From Ideonella dechloratans (lineage in GTDB: Bacteria > Pseudomonadota > Gammaproteobacteria > Burkholderiales > Burkholderiaceae_C), in the NCBI RefSeq assembly GCF_021049305.1, contig NZ_CP088081.1:2046001-2110000 (forward strand): a stretch of DNA of 64,000 bases, read 5' to 3'. Shown here piece by piece: positions 56,649 through 64,000 of the stretch; position 1 is the first letter of the stretch; every line of letters begins with the position of its first letter. A program made the translations under genes and the position numbers. The notes beneath the pieces are model-generated. The model saw only the letters and a program-made list of their open reading frames with translations, was not told the DNA's origin and made no database searches.

Positions 56649-58112
56649 TCAGCGCTTGGCCGCGCGGGACAGCACGAAGTGGGTCAGCAGCCCCACCGGG
56701 CGGCCCGTGGCCCCCTTGGCCGCGCCGGAGCGGTGAGCCACGCCCGCGATGTCCAGGTGGGCCCAGGGGTACTGCTTGGCGTAGCGCTGCAGGAACTTGG
56801 CGGCCGTGATGGCGCCACCCGCGCGGGAACCCACGTTGGCCATGTCGGCGAAGTTGCTCTTCAGGCCTTCGTCGTACTCCTCGTCCAGCGGCATGCGCCA
56901 GCAGGGGTCCATCGCCTCGGCGGAGGCGGCCAGCAGGTCCGCCGCCAGGGTGTCGTCCGCAGCGAACAGACCGGCATGGTGATGCCCCAGCGCCACCACG
57001 CAGGCGCCGGTCAGCGTGGCCACATCCACCACGGCTGCGGGCTTGTAGCGCTCGGCATAGGTCAGCGCGTCGCACAGGATCAGGCGACCCTCGGCGTCGG
57101 TGTTCAGGATCTCGATGGTCTGGCCCGACATGCTGGTCACCACATCGCCCGGCTTGGTGGCCGTGCCGCTGGGCATGTTCTCGCAGGTCGGGATCAGACC
57201 GACCACGTTGACCTTGGGCTTGAGCTGGGCGACCGCCCGCATGGTGCCCAGCACGCTGGCGGCGCCGCACATGTCGAACTTCATCTCGTCCATGTCGGCC
57301 GCGGGCTTGAGCGAGATGCCGCCGGTGTCGAAGGTGATGCCCTTGCCCACCAGCACCAGCGGCGCGTCCTTCTTGGCGGCGCCGTGGTATTCGATGACGA
57401 TGAAGCGCGGCGGCTCTTCGGAACCACGGGTCACCGACAGGAAGGAGCCCATGCCCAGCTTCTCGATGGCCTTACGGTCCAGCACCTGCACCGTCAGGCC
57501 GAATTCGCTGCCCAGGCCCTTGGCCTGCTCACCCAGGTAGGTGGGGGTGCAGACGTTGGCCGGCAGGTTGCCCACCTCGCGGGCCAGCGCCACGCCGGCG
57601 GCAATGCCTTCGCCCAGGGCCAGTCCGCCCTTGACGGCCGCCAGCGCCGCCTTGTCGGCCACGAAGGACACCTTGGCCGGCAGCACGGGCTTCTCGGCCG
57701 AGGGCTTGGTGGCGGTGTAGACATAGCTGTGCTGATCCACGCACTGGGGCAGCACCTCGGCATGCCCGGCCACAGGGGCGGCACCCACCAGGCTCACCGC
57801 CAGGTGCTTGACGCCTCGGCCCTTGAGCAGGGCCAGCGCGGCCGTCAGTGCGGTGCGGAAGGCCTTGGGCGAGGCGTCCTTGGCCACGCTCAGCACCAGA
57901 CGCGCGGCCTTGAAGCCGGCCGGGGCGTTCACGTACAAGGTGCGACCGGCCTTGCGCTCGAAATCGCCTTGCTTGGCCAGCGGTGCCAGCACCGCGTCCA
58001 GGGCGGCATCGCCGGTCTTCAGGGTGCCTTCGGCAGGCAGGACCGCGATCAGCGTGTCCGCTGCGACGGCCGCAAGTCCTTCGGCGGTGGCCGCCAGAGC
58101 TTGAAAGTTCAT
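56649..58112 (-). CDS. pepA: Leucyl aminopeptidase (M17)
   Basis: 487 aa. Zinc-binding and catalytic region VGKGITFDTGGISLKP, DMCGAAS and the family signature NTDAEGRL (residues about 340-347). Hexameric cytoplasmic aminopeptidase; some members also bind DNA. Start MNFQALAA at 58112; the gap to lptF is only 28 bases, so their promoters overlap the coding region. Confidence 0.95.
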   Translation of the reverse strand: MNFQALAATAEGLAAVAADTLIAVLPAEGTLKTGDAALDAVLAPLAKQGDFERKAGRTLYVNAPAGFKAARLVLSVAKDASPKAFRTALTAALALLKGRGVKHLAVSLVGAAPVAGHAEVLPQCVDQHSYVYTATKPSAEKPVLPAKVSFVADKAALAAVKGGLALGEGIAAGVALAREVGNLPANVCTPTYLGEQAKGLGSEFGLTVQVLDRKAIEKLGMGSFLSVTRGSEEPPRFIVIEYHGAAKKDAPLVLVGKGITFDTGGISLKPAADMDEMKFDMCGAASVLGTMRAVAQLKPKVNVVGLIPTCENMPSGTATKPGDVVTSMSGQTIEILNTDAEGRLILCDALTYAERYKPAAVVDVATLTGACVVALGHHHAGLFAADDTLAADLLAASAEAMDPCWRMPLDEEYDEGLKSNFADMANVGSRAGGAITAAKFLQRYAKQYPWAHLDIAGVAHRSGAAKGATGRPVGLLTHFVLSRAAKR

Positions 58113-58140
58113 AATCCGTCTCGATTGAAATGAGCTTTTG

Positions 58141-59247
58141 ATGTTATTCGATTCAACCGTCCGCAAGGAACTGGCCCGCAGTTTCGGCGCCACCCTCGTG
58201 GTCATCCTCACCATCGTGATGACCATGATGCTGATCCGCACCCTGGGCCTGGCCGCCAATGGCTCAGTGTCGCCGCAGGATGTGGCCCTGGTGCTGGGCT
58301 TCAATGCCGCCGGCCAGCTGCCGCTGATGCTGGCGCTGTCGCTGTTCGTCGCGGTGGTGCTCAGCCTGGGGCGGATGTACCGCGACAGCGAGATGGCCAT
58401 CTGGTTCAGCGCTGGCGTGGGGCTGGACCGCTTCATCCGCCCGGTGCTGCGCATGGCCTGGCCGGTCTATGCCGGCCTGGGGGTGCTGGTGCTGGTGGTG
58501 TGGCCCTGGGTCAACCAGCAGACCGCCGAGATCAAGACGCGCTACGAGCAGCGCTCGGACCTGTCTCGCGTGGCCCCGGGGGCCTTCCAGAGCTCCTCGG
58601 ACGGCAGCCGCGTCTTCTTCATCGAGCGCAACGGCGACTCGGCGGGCGTGGCCCGCAATGTGTTCCTGCTCACCACCAAGAAGGACACGGAATCGGTGAC
58701 CACGGCCCACAGTGGCCACATCGAGAACAGCGCCCAGGGGCGCACGCTGGTGCTGGACGTGGGCCACCGCAACGAACACGACGCCAAGAGCAACGAGAAC
58801 AACCGCATGCAGTTCGAGCGCTTCCGGCTGCTGGTCGATGATCGACCGGCGCCGAACACCTCCGCCCTGCCCCCCAAGGCCATCGACACCCTGGGCCTGC
58901 TGCGCGACCCCACCGCCGCCAACATGGGCGAGCTGACCTGGCGCATGGGCCTGCTGCTGGGGGGCATCAACCTGTCGCTGCTGGGCATTGGCGCCGCAGC
59001 CACCAACCCGCGGCGGCCCGGCAACTGGAACCTGCTGCTGGCCCTGCTGGGCTTTCTGGTCTATTTCAACCTGGTGAACCTGAGCCAGGCCTGGGTGAGT
59101 GCGGGCAAGGTCCACATCGTGCCCACGCTGCTGACCCTTCACGGCCTGGCCCTGGGCGGTGCCCTGGCCCTGATCTGGTGGCGCGACCATGCCACCGTCA
59201 CGCGCTGGCGCGCTGCGCGTCGCGCCGTGCAGGGGGGCCAGGCATGA
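58141..59247 (+). CDS. lptF: LPS export ABC transporter permease LptF
   Basis: 368 aa. Six membrane helices with a central periplasmic domain (about 120-260), FMLIRTLGLAA-like start helix. Moves LPS from the inner membrane to the Lpt bridge with LptB and LptG. A TTG at 58138 gives one extra residue. ATGA overlap with lptG. Confidence 0.93.
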   Translation: MLFDSTVRKELARSFGATLVVILTIVMTMMLIRTLGLAANGSVSPQDVALVLGFNAAGQLPLMLALSLFVAVVLSLGRMYRDSEMAIWFSAGVGLDRFIRPVLRMAWPVYAGLGVLVLVVWPWVNQQTAEIKTRYEQRSDLSRVAPGAFQSSSDGSRVFFIERNGDSAGVARNVFLLTTKKDTESVTTAHSGHIENSAQGRTLVLDVGHRNEHDAKSNENNRMQFERFRLLVDDRPAPNTSALPPKAIDTLGLLRDPTAANMGELTWRMGLLLGGINLSLLGIGAAATNPRRPGNWNLLLALLGFLVYFNLVNLSQAWVSAGKVHIVPTLLTLHGLALGGALALIWWRDHATVTRWRAARRAVQGGQA

Positions 59248-60359
59248 AGACCGTCCGCAAGCTGATCTACCGCGACGTGCTGTGGTCGGTCTTCTTCGTC
59301 GCCCTGGCCTTTCTGGCCCTGTTCTTCTTCATCGACTTCCTGGACGAACTGGGGCGGGTGGGCAAGGATGGCTACACGCTCGGCCGGGCCCTGCTGTCGG
59401 CGGGGCTGTCCATGCCGGGGCGTCTCTATGAGCTGGGCCCCATCGCGGTGCTGATCGGCACCATCTACGCGATGGCACGGCTGGCCCAGTCGTCCGAATT
59501 CACCATCCTGCGCACGGCCGGCCTGGGGCCGGAACGCGCCTTGATCCTGCTGCTGGGCCTGGGCCTGCTGCTGGGCGCGCTCACCTTCATCATCGGGGAG
59601 TACGTCGCCCCCTTCAGCGAACAGCGCGCCAGCGAACTGCGCTCCAAGCAGCGGGGCACCAGCGTCTGGTCCTCCAAGGCCGGGGCCTGGCTGAAGGAGC
59701 GGCGCAACACGCCGCAGGGCGAGCGCAACTACTCGATCAATGTGCGCAAGAGCGAGGGCCACGATGTCATGCGGGGCATCCGCATCTTCGAACACGATGC
59801 CGACGGGCAGCTGATCTCCCGCATCGAGGCCGATCGTGGCGTGGCCGACAGCGGCCGCGAGGGTGCGGTCTGGCACCTGGAGAAAGTCAGCGTGACCCGC
59901 TGGCCGGCCTCGTTCGACCAGCCGCTGGCCGTGCAGGAACTGCCGAAGATGGACTGGCCCACGACGCTGGACATCGGCCTGGTGTCGGCCGCCATCTCGC
60001 CCATCGACTCCATGTCCACCGTCGAGCTCTGGCGCTACAGCCAGCACCTGAGCGATCAGGCGCAGACTTCCCAGCGCTACGAACTGCAGTTCTGGAAGCG
60101 CGTCTTCTACCCCTTCGCCTGCATCGTGATGGTGGCGCTGGCCCTGCCCTTCGGCTATCTGCATGCCCGCTCCGGCGGCATCAGCCTGAAGGTCTTCGGC
60201 GGCATCATGCTGGGCATCAGCTTCGTGCTGCTCAACAATGTGGTGGGCCACCTGGGCCTGCTGCATGCCTGGACCCCTTGGCTCGCCTCGTCCCTGCCCA
60301 GCCTGCTGTACCTGGGGCTGTCGCTGGCCGCCTTCACCTGGCTGGTGCGTTACCGCTGA
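59244..60359 (+). CDS. lptG: LPS export ABC transporter permease LptG
   Basis: 371 aa partner of LptF with the same six-helix plan and a jellyroll-like periplasmic part. Start ATG 59244 overlaps the lptF stop. Followed by the CbiX-like gene after 5 bases. Confidence 0.93.
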   Translation: MKTVRKLIYRDVLWSVFFVALAFLALFFFIDFLDELGRVGKDGYTLGRALLSAGLSMPGRLYELGPIAVLIGTIYAMARLAQSSEFTILRTAGLGPERALILLLGLGLLLGALTFIIGEYVAPFSEQRASELRSKQRGTSVWSSKAGAWLKERRNTPQGERNYSINVRKSEGHDVMRGIRIFEHDADGQLISRIEADRGVADSGREGAVWHLEKVSVTRWPASFDQPLAVQELPKMDWPTTLDIGLVSAAISPIDSMSTVELWRYSQHLSDQAQTSQRYELQFWKRVFYPFACIVMVALALPFGYLHARSGGISLKVFGGIMLGISFVLLNNVVGHLGLLHAWTPWLASSLPSLLYLGLSLAAFTWLVRYR

Positions 60360-60364
60360 CCCCC

Positions 60365-60745
60365 ATGACCCTGCGCGGACTCATCCTCTTTGCCCATGGC
60401 GCCCGCGACCCGGGCTGGGCCGCCCCCTTGCACGACACGGTCGACCGGGTTCGGGCCGAGCAGCCCGACCGGCCGGTGCGGCTCGCCTTCCTGGAATTCC
60501 TGGCCCCCACGCTGGAGGAGGCCGGAGACGATCTGGTGGCCCAGGGCTGCACCGACATCGAGATCGTGCCGCTCTTCCTGGGGGCCGGTGGCCATGTCCG
60601 CAAGGACCTCCCCGCGCGCACGGCGACCCTGCAGCAGCGCCACCCCCGGGTGACCTGGCAACTGCGACCGGCCGTGGGCGAGTCGCCCCGGGTCATCGAA
60701 GCCATGGCCCTGGCCGCGCTGGACCCGCCCACTTCCCCGCGCTGA
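60365..60745 (+). CDS. Small CbiX/SirB-type chelatase
   Basis: 126 aa, single-domain CbiX family. Conserved His in LFAHGARDP and GGHVRKDLP near the second metal site. Inserts Co or Fe into sirohydrochlorin; next to cysB, which needs sirohaem for sulfite reductase, Fe (siroheme) is likely. Start ATG 60365 chosen; upstream frame runs into lptG. Confidence 0.83.
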   Translation: MTLRGLILFAHGARDPGWAAPLHDTVDRVRAEQPDRPVRLAFLEFLAPTLEEAGDDLVAQGCTDIEIVPLFLGAGGHVRKDLPARTATLQQRHPRVTWQLRPAVGESPRVIEAMALAALDPPTSPR

Positions 60746-60758
60746 ACAACGCCCCGCG

Positions 60759-61706
60759 ATGAACCTGCACCAGTTCCGATTCGTCCAGGAGGCGGTGCGC
60801 CGCAACCTCAACCTGACCGAAACCGCCAAGGCGCTCTACACCTCCCAGCCCGGCATCTCCAAGGCCATTCTGGAGCTGGAGGAGGAACTGGGCGTGGACA
60901 TCTTCGTGCGGCACGGCAAGCGTCTCAAGCGCGTCACCGAACCGGGACTGGAGGTGCTGAAGTCGGTCGAGATCATCCTGCGCGAGGTGGCCAACCTCAA
61001 GCGCATCGGTGAAGAGTTCTCCAAGCAGGACGCGGGCCGGCTGTCGATTGCCGCCACCCACACCCAGGCCCGCTACATCCTGCCCGACGCCGTGGCCCAG
61101 CTGAGCAAGCGCCTGCCCAAGGTGAAGATCAGCCTGCACCAGGGCACGCCCGAGCAGGTGGCGCAGATGCTGCTGGACGACACGGCCGACATCGGCATCG
61201 CCACCGAATCGCTGGCCGATGTCGAGGAACTGGTCACCCTGCCCTGCTACGAATGGCAGCATGTGATCGTGATGCCGCACGACCATCCGCTGGCCACCGT
61301 GGAACGCCCCAGCCTGGAGCAACTGGCCGAGCTGCCCCTGATCTCCTACCAGGCGGCCTTCACCGGCCGCAAGCGCATCGACCAGGCCTTTGCCCAGCGC
61401 CGACTCACGCCCAACATCGTGCTGGAAGCCATCGACTCGGACGTGATCAAGACCTATGTGCGCTCGGGCCTGGGCGTGGGCGTGGTGGCCGAGATGGCCA
61501 TGGCCACGGAGCCGCCCAACGGCGATCTGGTCAGCAGGCCGGCGGCCCACCTCTTCGGCACCAACACCACCCGCGTGGCCTTCCGCCGCGGGGCCTACCT
61601 GCGCAGCTATGTGCTTTCCTTCGCCGAACTGCTTTCCGACCGCCTCTCGCGTCACCTGATCGAGCGGGCCATGAACAGCAGTTCCGGAGACAGTTATGAG
61701 CTTTGA
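60759..61706 (+). CDS. cysB: CysB-type LysR regulator
   Basis: 315 aa. N-terminal winged helix (MNLHQFRFVQEAVR, TSQPGISKAI) and effector domain; the CysB group has ISYQAAFTGRKRID and QFRFV. Activates sulfur assimilation with N-acetylserine. Eleven bases overlap with the next gene. Confidence 0.92.
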   Translation: MNLHQFRFVQEAVRRNLNLTETAKALYTSQPGISKAILELEEELGVDIFVRHGKRLKRVTEPGLEVLKSVEIILREVANLKRIGEEFSKQDAGRLSIAATHTQARYILPDAVAQLSKRLPKVKISLHQGTPEQVAQMLLDDTADIGIATESLADVEELVTLPCYEWQHVIVMPHDHPLATVERPSLEQLAELPLISYQAAFTGRKRIDQAFAQRRLTPNIVLEAIDSDVIKTYVRSGLGVGVVAEMAMATEPPNGDLVSRPAAHLFGTNTTRVAFRRGAYLRSYVLSFAELLSDRLSRHLIERAMNSSSGDSYEL

Positions 61707-62859
61707 TCCCCGCACCCCGCCTGTCCAGTCCCGCCTGCCCCAGGTCGGGACCACCATCTTCACCGTGATGTCGGCCCTGGCCCAGCAGCATGACGCGGTG
61801 AACCTGGGCCAGGGCTTCCCGGACTTCCAGGGCGACCCGGCCCTGCTGGACGCCGTGAACCGGGCCATGCGCGAGGGGCACAACCAGTACCCGCCCATGG
61901 CCGGCGTGCCGGCGCTGCGCGAGGCCATCGCCGGCAAGATCGCGGCCATCCACGGCCATCATTACGACCCGGGCAGCGACATCACGGTGACCGCAGGCGC
62001 CACGCAGGCCATCCTGACCGCCGTGCTGGCCCTGGTGCAGCCGGGTGACGAGGTGGTGGTGCTGGAACCCTGCTATGACAGCTACGAGCCGTCCATCACC
62101 CTGGCGGGCGCCCGCACGGTGCGGGTGCCGCTGGACCCTCAGTCCCTGCATGTGGACTTCGACCGCCTGGCCGCGGCCCTCACGCCGCGCACGCGGCTGC
62201 TGATCATCAACACGCCCCACAACCCCTCGGGCATGGTGTGGACCGAAGACGAACGCGCCCAGTTGCGGGACCTGCTGCGCCCCACCGACATCCTCGTGCT
62301 GTCCGACGAGGTCTATGAACACATGGTGTTCGAGGGCCGGCCGCATGCCAGCGTCAGCGGCGACCCGGAACTGGCCGCCCGCAGCATCGTGGTGTCCAGC
62401 TTCGGCAAGACCTTCCACGTGACCGGCTGGAAGGTGGGCTACGTGGCCGCACCCGCGCCGCTGATGGCCGAATTTCGCAAGGTGCATCAGTTCAATGTGT
62501 TCACGGTGAACACCCCGATGCAGCACGGGCTGGCCGCCTATCTGGCGGATCCGGCGCCCTACCGCGATCTGCCGGCCTTCTACCAACGCAAGCGCGATCT
62601 CTTTCGCCAGGGTCTGGCCACGACCCGCTTCCAACTGCTGCCCTGCGAGGGCACCTACTTCCAGTGCGTGGACTACAGCGCCATCAGCGATCTGGGCGAT
62701 GCAGCCTTCTGCCAGTGGCTGATCGAGCACGCAGGCGTGGCCGCCATTCCGCTGTCGGCCTTTTACGCAGAGCCTCCGAAGCGCCCGCTCATCCGGTTCT
62801 GCTTTGCCAAGCAGGATGAGACCCTGACCCGGGCCCTGGCGCGGCTGCAGGCCCTCTGA
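61696..62859 (+). CDS. Methionine aminotransferase (YbdL-like, PLP)
   Basis: 387 aa. Class I aminotransferase: NLGQGFPDF, HNPSGMVW, Schiff-base Lys in SSFGKTFHVTGWK (about K238). The YbdL group prefers methionine, histidine or phenylalanine. Placed after cysB and overlapping it by 11 bases, consistent with sulfur metabolism. Confidence 0.88.
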   Translation: MSFDPRTPPVQSRLPQVGTTIFTVMSALAQQHDAVNLGQGFPDFQGDPALLDAVNRAMREGHNQYPPMAGVPALREAIAGKIAAIHGHHYDPGSDITVTAGATQAILTAVLALVQPGDEVVVLEPCYDSYEPSITLAGARTVRVPLDPQSLHVDFDRLAAALTPRTRLLIINTPHNPSGMVWTEDERAQLRDLLRPTDILVLSDEVYEHMVFEGRPHASVSGDPELAARSIVVSSFGKTFHVTGWKVGYVAAPAPLMAEFRKVHQFNVFTVNTPMQHGLAAYLADPAPYRDLPAFYQRKRDLFRQGLATTRFQLLPCEGTYFQCVDYSAISDLGDAAFCQWLIEHAGVAAIPLSAFYAEPPKRPLIRFCFAKQDETLTRALARLQAL

Positions 62860-62874
62860 GCCCGGGAAGAGGCC

Positions 62875-64000
62875 TCAGGACTTCGGCTTGTCCGAAGCCG
62901 GCGGGGTGGCCGGCGCTTCCAGGTCGAGATCCAGGTGGACGGAGTCCATATCGGGCGCGGCGGCGGAAGCGGTTTCGAACATCGGCAGCAGCAGGTCCAC
63001 CTGGTCCTGCTGACCGCCGGCCGCCTGCCACAGATCCCGGGCGATGGCGTACAGCACCAGCAGATCCCGGTAGGCCGGCAGGTCGAACAGCTCGCGGGTT
63101 TCGTCGCGGCGGAAGAGCATGCCCTCCAGCACCGCCATGGCATCCAGCGGCGACTTCCAGGCTGCCTCGATCTCGGCCACGGCTTCCGGGTAGTCCTCCA
63201 GCGTCCGGCCATGCATGGGACCGAGATCCCAATCGGGCGCGTAGGCATTGAAGCGGCGGTTGAACCGCGCACGCACGCGCTCGTAGGCGCTGCGGTCGCC
63301 CTGGCGGCGGTAGATCTCCAGCAACTTGGTGTACGGCAGCGGGCTCTGTCCACCGGTGCTGCGCAGGTGCGACATCAGCACCTCGACCGCGGCGTCCTCC
63401 TGCCCCAGCGCGATGAAGAAATCCGCCTGCTGCTCCAGATCGAGCAGTTCTTCGACAGACACCTCGCGCGGCGCGTCCACCGGCCCGAAGGTCATGGTGG
63501 CACTGGGATTGAACGCCCCGGCCGTGGGGGCATCGGTGTGCGAGAACGCGATGGGCGCACTCACCACCGCGGGCACCGACCCGGCATCCGGCAGCGGCAT
63601 GGTTTCATCACCGGCCACCGCAGGGGTCTCCCGGGCCCACTCGCTGGGCGCGGAAAATCCGGAACTCTTGGCCGGTGGCTCGGACGCGTGTGCATCGGAG
63701 TGGGCCCAGTCGTCGGCCTCGTCCTCCGGTTCGTCCGGCTTGACCGCCGGCACGCGGCGCAGGTTCTGGTCGTCGGACCACCAGGGGCGGGACTGCATCA
63801 GGGCCTTCTGGCGCTGCCAGAGCAGCACGCCACCCACGCCCAGGGCCAGGATCACTCCGCCCAGGCCCAACAGGAGCCAGGTGTTGCGCTGCTCGGACGC
63901 CTCCAGGCGTCGGCGCAGGTCCTCGTTGGCCAGACGCATGGCCTCGGAGCTGCGGCGCAGGGCCTGCAAGGCAGCGTCGGCCGACGCAGCGGATGCCGCT
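62875..64000 (-). CDS. FimV-like protein, C-terminal part (runs off the window)
   Basis: The frame remains open to the window end; the 5' part is missing. It reads an alanine-rich coiled coil, then one membrane helix (WLLLGLGGVILALGVGGVLL), a long acidic, Pro-rich linker and a FimV C-terminal TPR-like domain near FFIALGQEDAAVEVL. Function in cell-pole or pilus organisation is inferred from the family. Convergent with the aminotransferase. Confidence 0.8.
   Translation of the reverse strand, partial: AASAASADAALQALRRSSEAMRLANEDLRRRLEASEQRNTWLLLGLGGVILALGVGGVLLWQRQKALMQSRPWWSDDQNLRRVPAVKPDEPEDEADDWAHSDAHASEPPAKSSGFSAPSEWARETPAVAGDETMPLPDAGSVPAVVSAPIAFSHTDAPTAGAFNPSATMTFGPVDAPREVSVEELLDLEQQADFFIALGQEDAAVEVLMSHLRSTGGQSPLPYTKLLEIYRRQGDRSAYERVRARFNRRFNAYAPDWDLGPMHGRTLEDYPEAVAEIEAAWKSPLDAMAVLEGMLFRRDETRELFDLPAYRDLLVLYAIARDLWQAAGGQQDQVDLLLPMFETASAAAPDMDSVHLDLDLEAPATPPASDKPKS

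Overview
The window is a high-GC chromosomal segment from a betaproteobacterium of the order Burkholderiales. Gene content and order (rimP-nusA-infB-rbfA-truB-typA, lptFG next to pepA-holC, short YgfZ/DUF4936 and DUF3138 genes) fit the Rubrivivax/Leptothrix/Ideonella side of the order. The genus is an inference; no rRNA is present. No phage, insertion sequence or CRISPR array was seen. The only RNA gene found is tRNA-Ser(GGA).

Layout. 1-4222: tmk (5' end only) and mltG on the minus strand, then ygfZ, DUF4936 and NRDE genes on plus, and an HSL-type esterase. 4326-6129: ammonium transporter with a good sigma-54 promoter, plus a small unknown gene. 6220-7536: isocitrate lyase with a palindrome-rich, AT-rich upstream region. 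7888-24930: a polyamine catabolic island (agmatinase, hemerythrin, Lrp-type regulator, puuB, puuD, puuA, spuC, potFGHI-type ABC importer, DUF3138 outer-membrane protein, aldehyde dehydrogenase, a second GS-like ligase and an orphan Liv-type binding protein). 24952-29525: an operon with an OmpR/TctE-type two-component system, cytochrome b561, a Cyc2-like single-haem cytochrome/porin and a small cytochrome c. 29632-35975: two EamA transporters, dusA, a Tat-exported phospholipase C and a 3-hydroxyisobutyryl-CoA hydrolase-like gene. 35972-44231: translation/transcription operon rimP-nusA-infB-rbfA-truB-typA with a consensus sigma-70 promoter and a leader attenuator. 44440-47565: fabI and an arginine/lysine-type decarboxylase. 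47755-47845: tRNA-Ser. 47917-54732: a divergent zinc locus, with Fur/Zur regulator, DUF2796, ABC pair and DUF3299 on minus and znuCBA on plus, around one near-perfect Fur-type palindrome. 54806-62859: Liv-type binding protein, holC, pepA, lptF, lptG, a CbiX-like gene, cysB and a methionine aminotransferase. 62875-64000: a FimV-like gene cut by the window end.

How the genes work together. If the decarboxylase at 45304-47565 acts on arginine, the window encodes arginine to agmatine to putrescine, polyamine import, and two parallel routes from putrescine to GABA: the gamma-glutamylated Puu route and the SpuC transaminase route. Ammonium import (sigma-54), NtrC-like half-sites before the importer genes and an Lrp-type regulator all point to nitrogen control. 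The zinc locus pairs a Znu importer with what looks like a Zrg-type system. The most unusual candidate is the TCS-cytochrome b561-Cyc2-like-cytochrome c operon, which could be a regulated route for electrons across the outer membrane.
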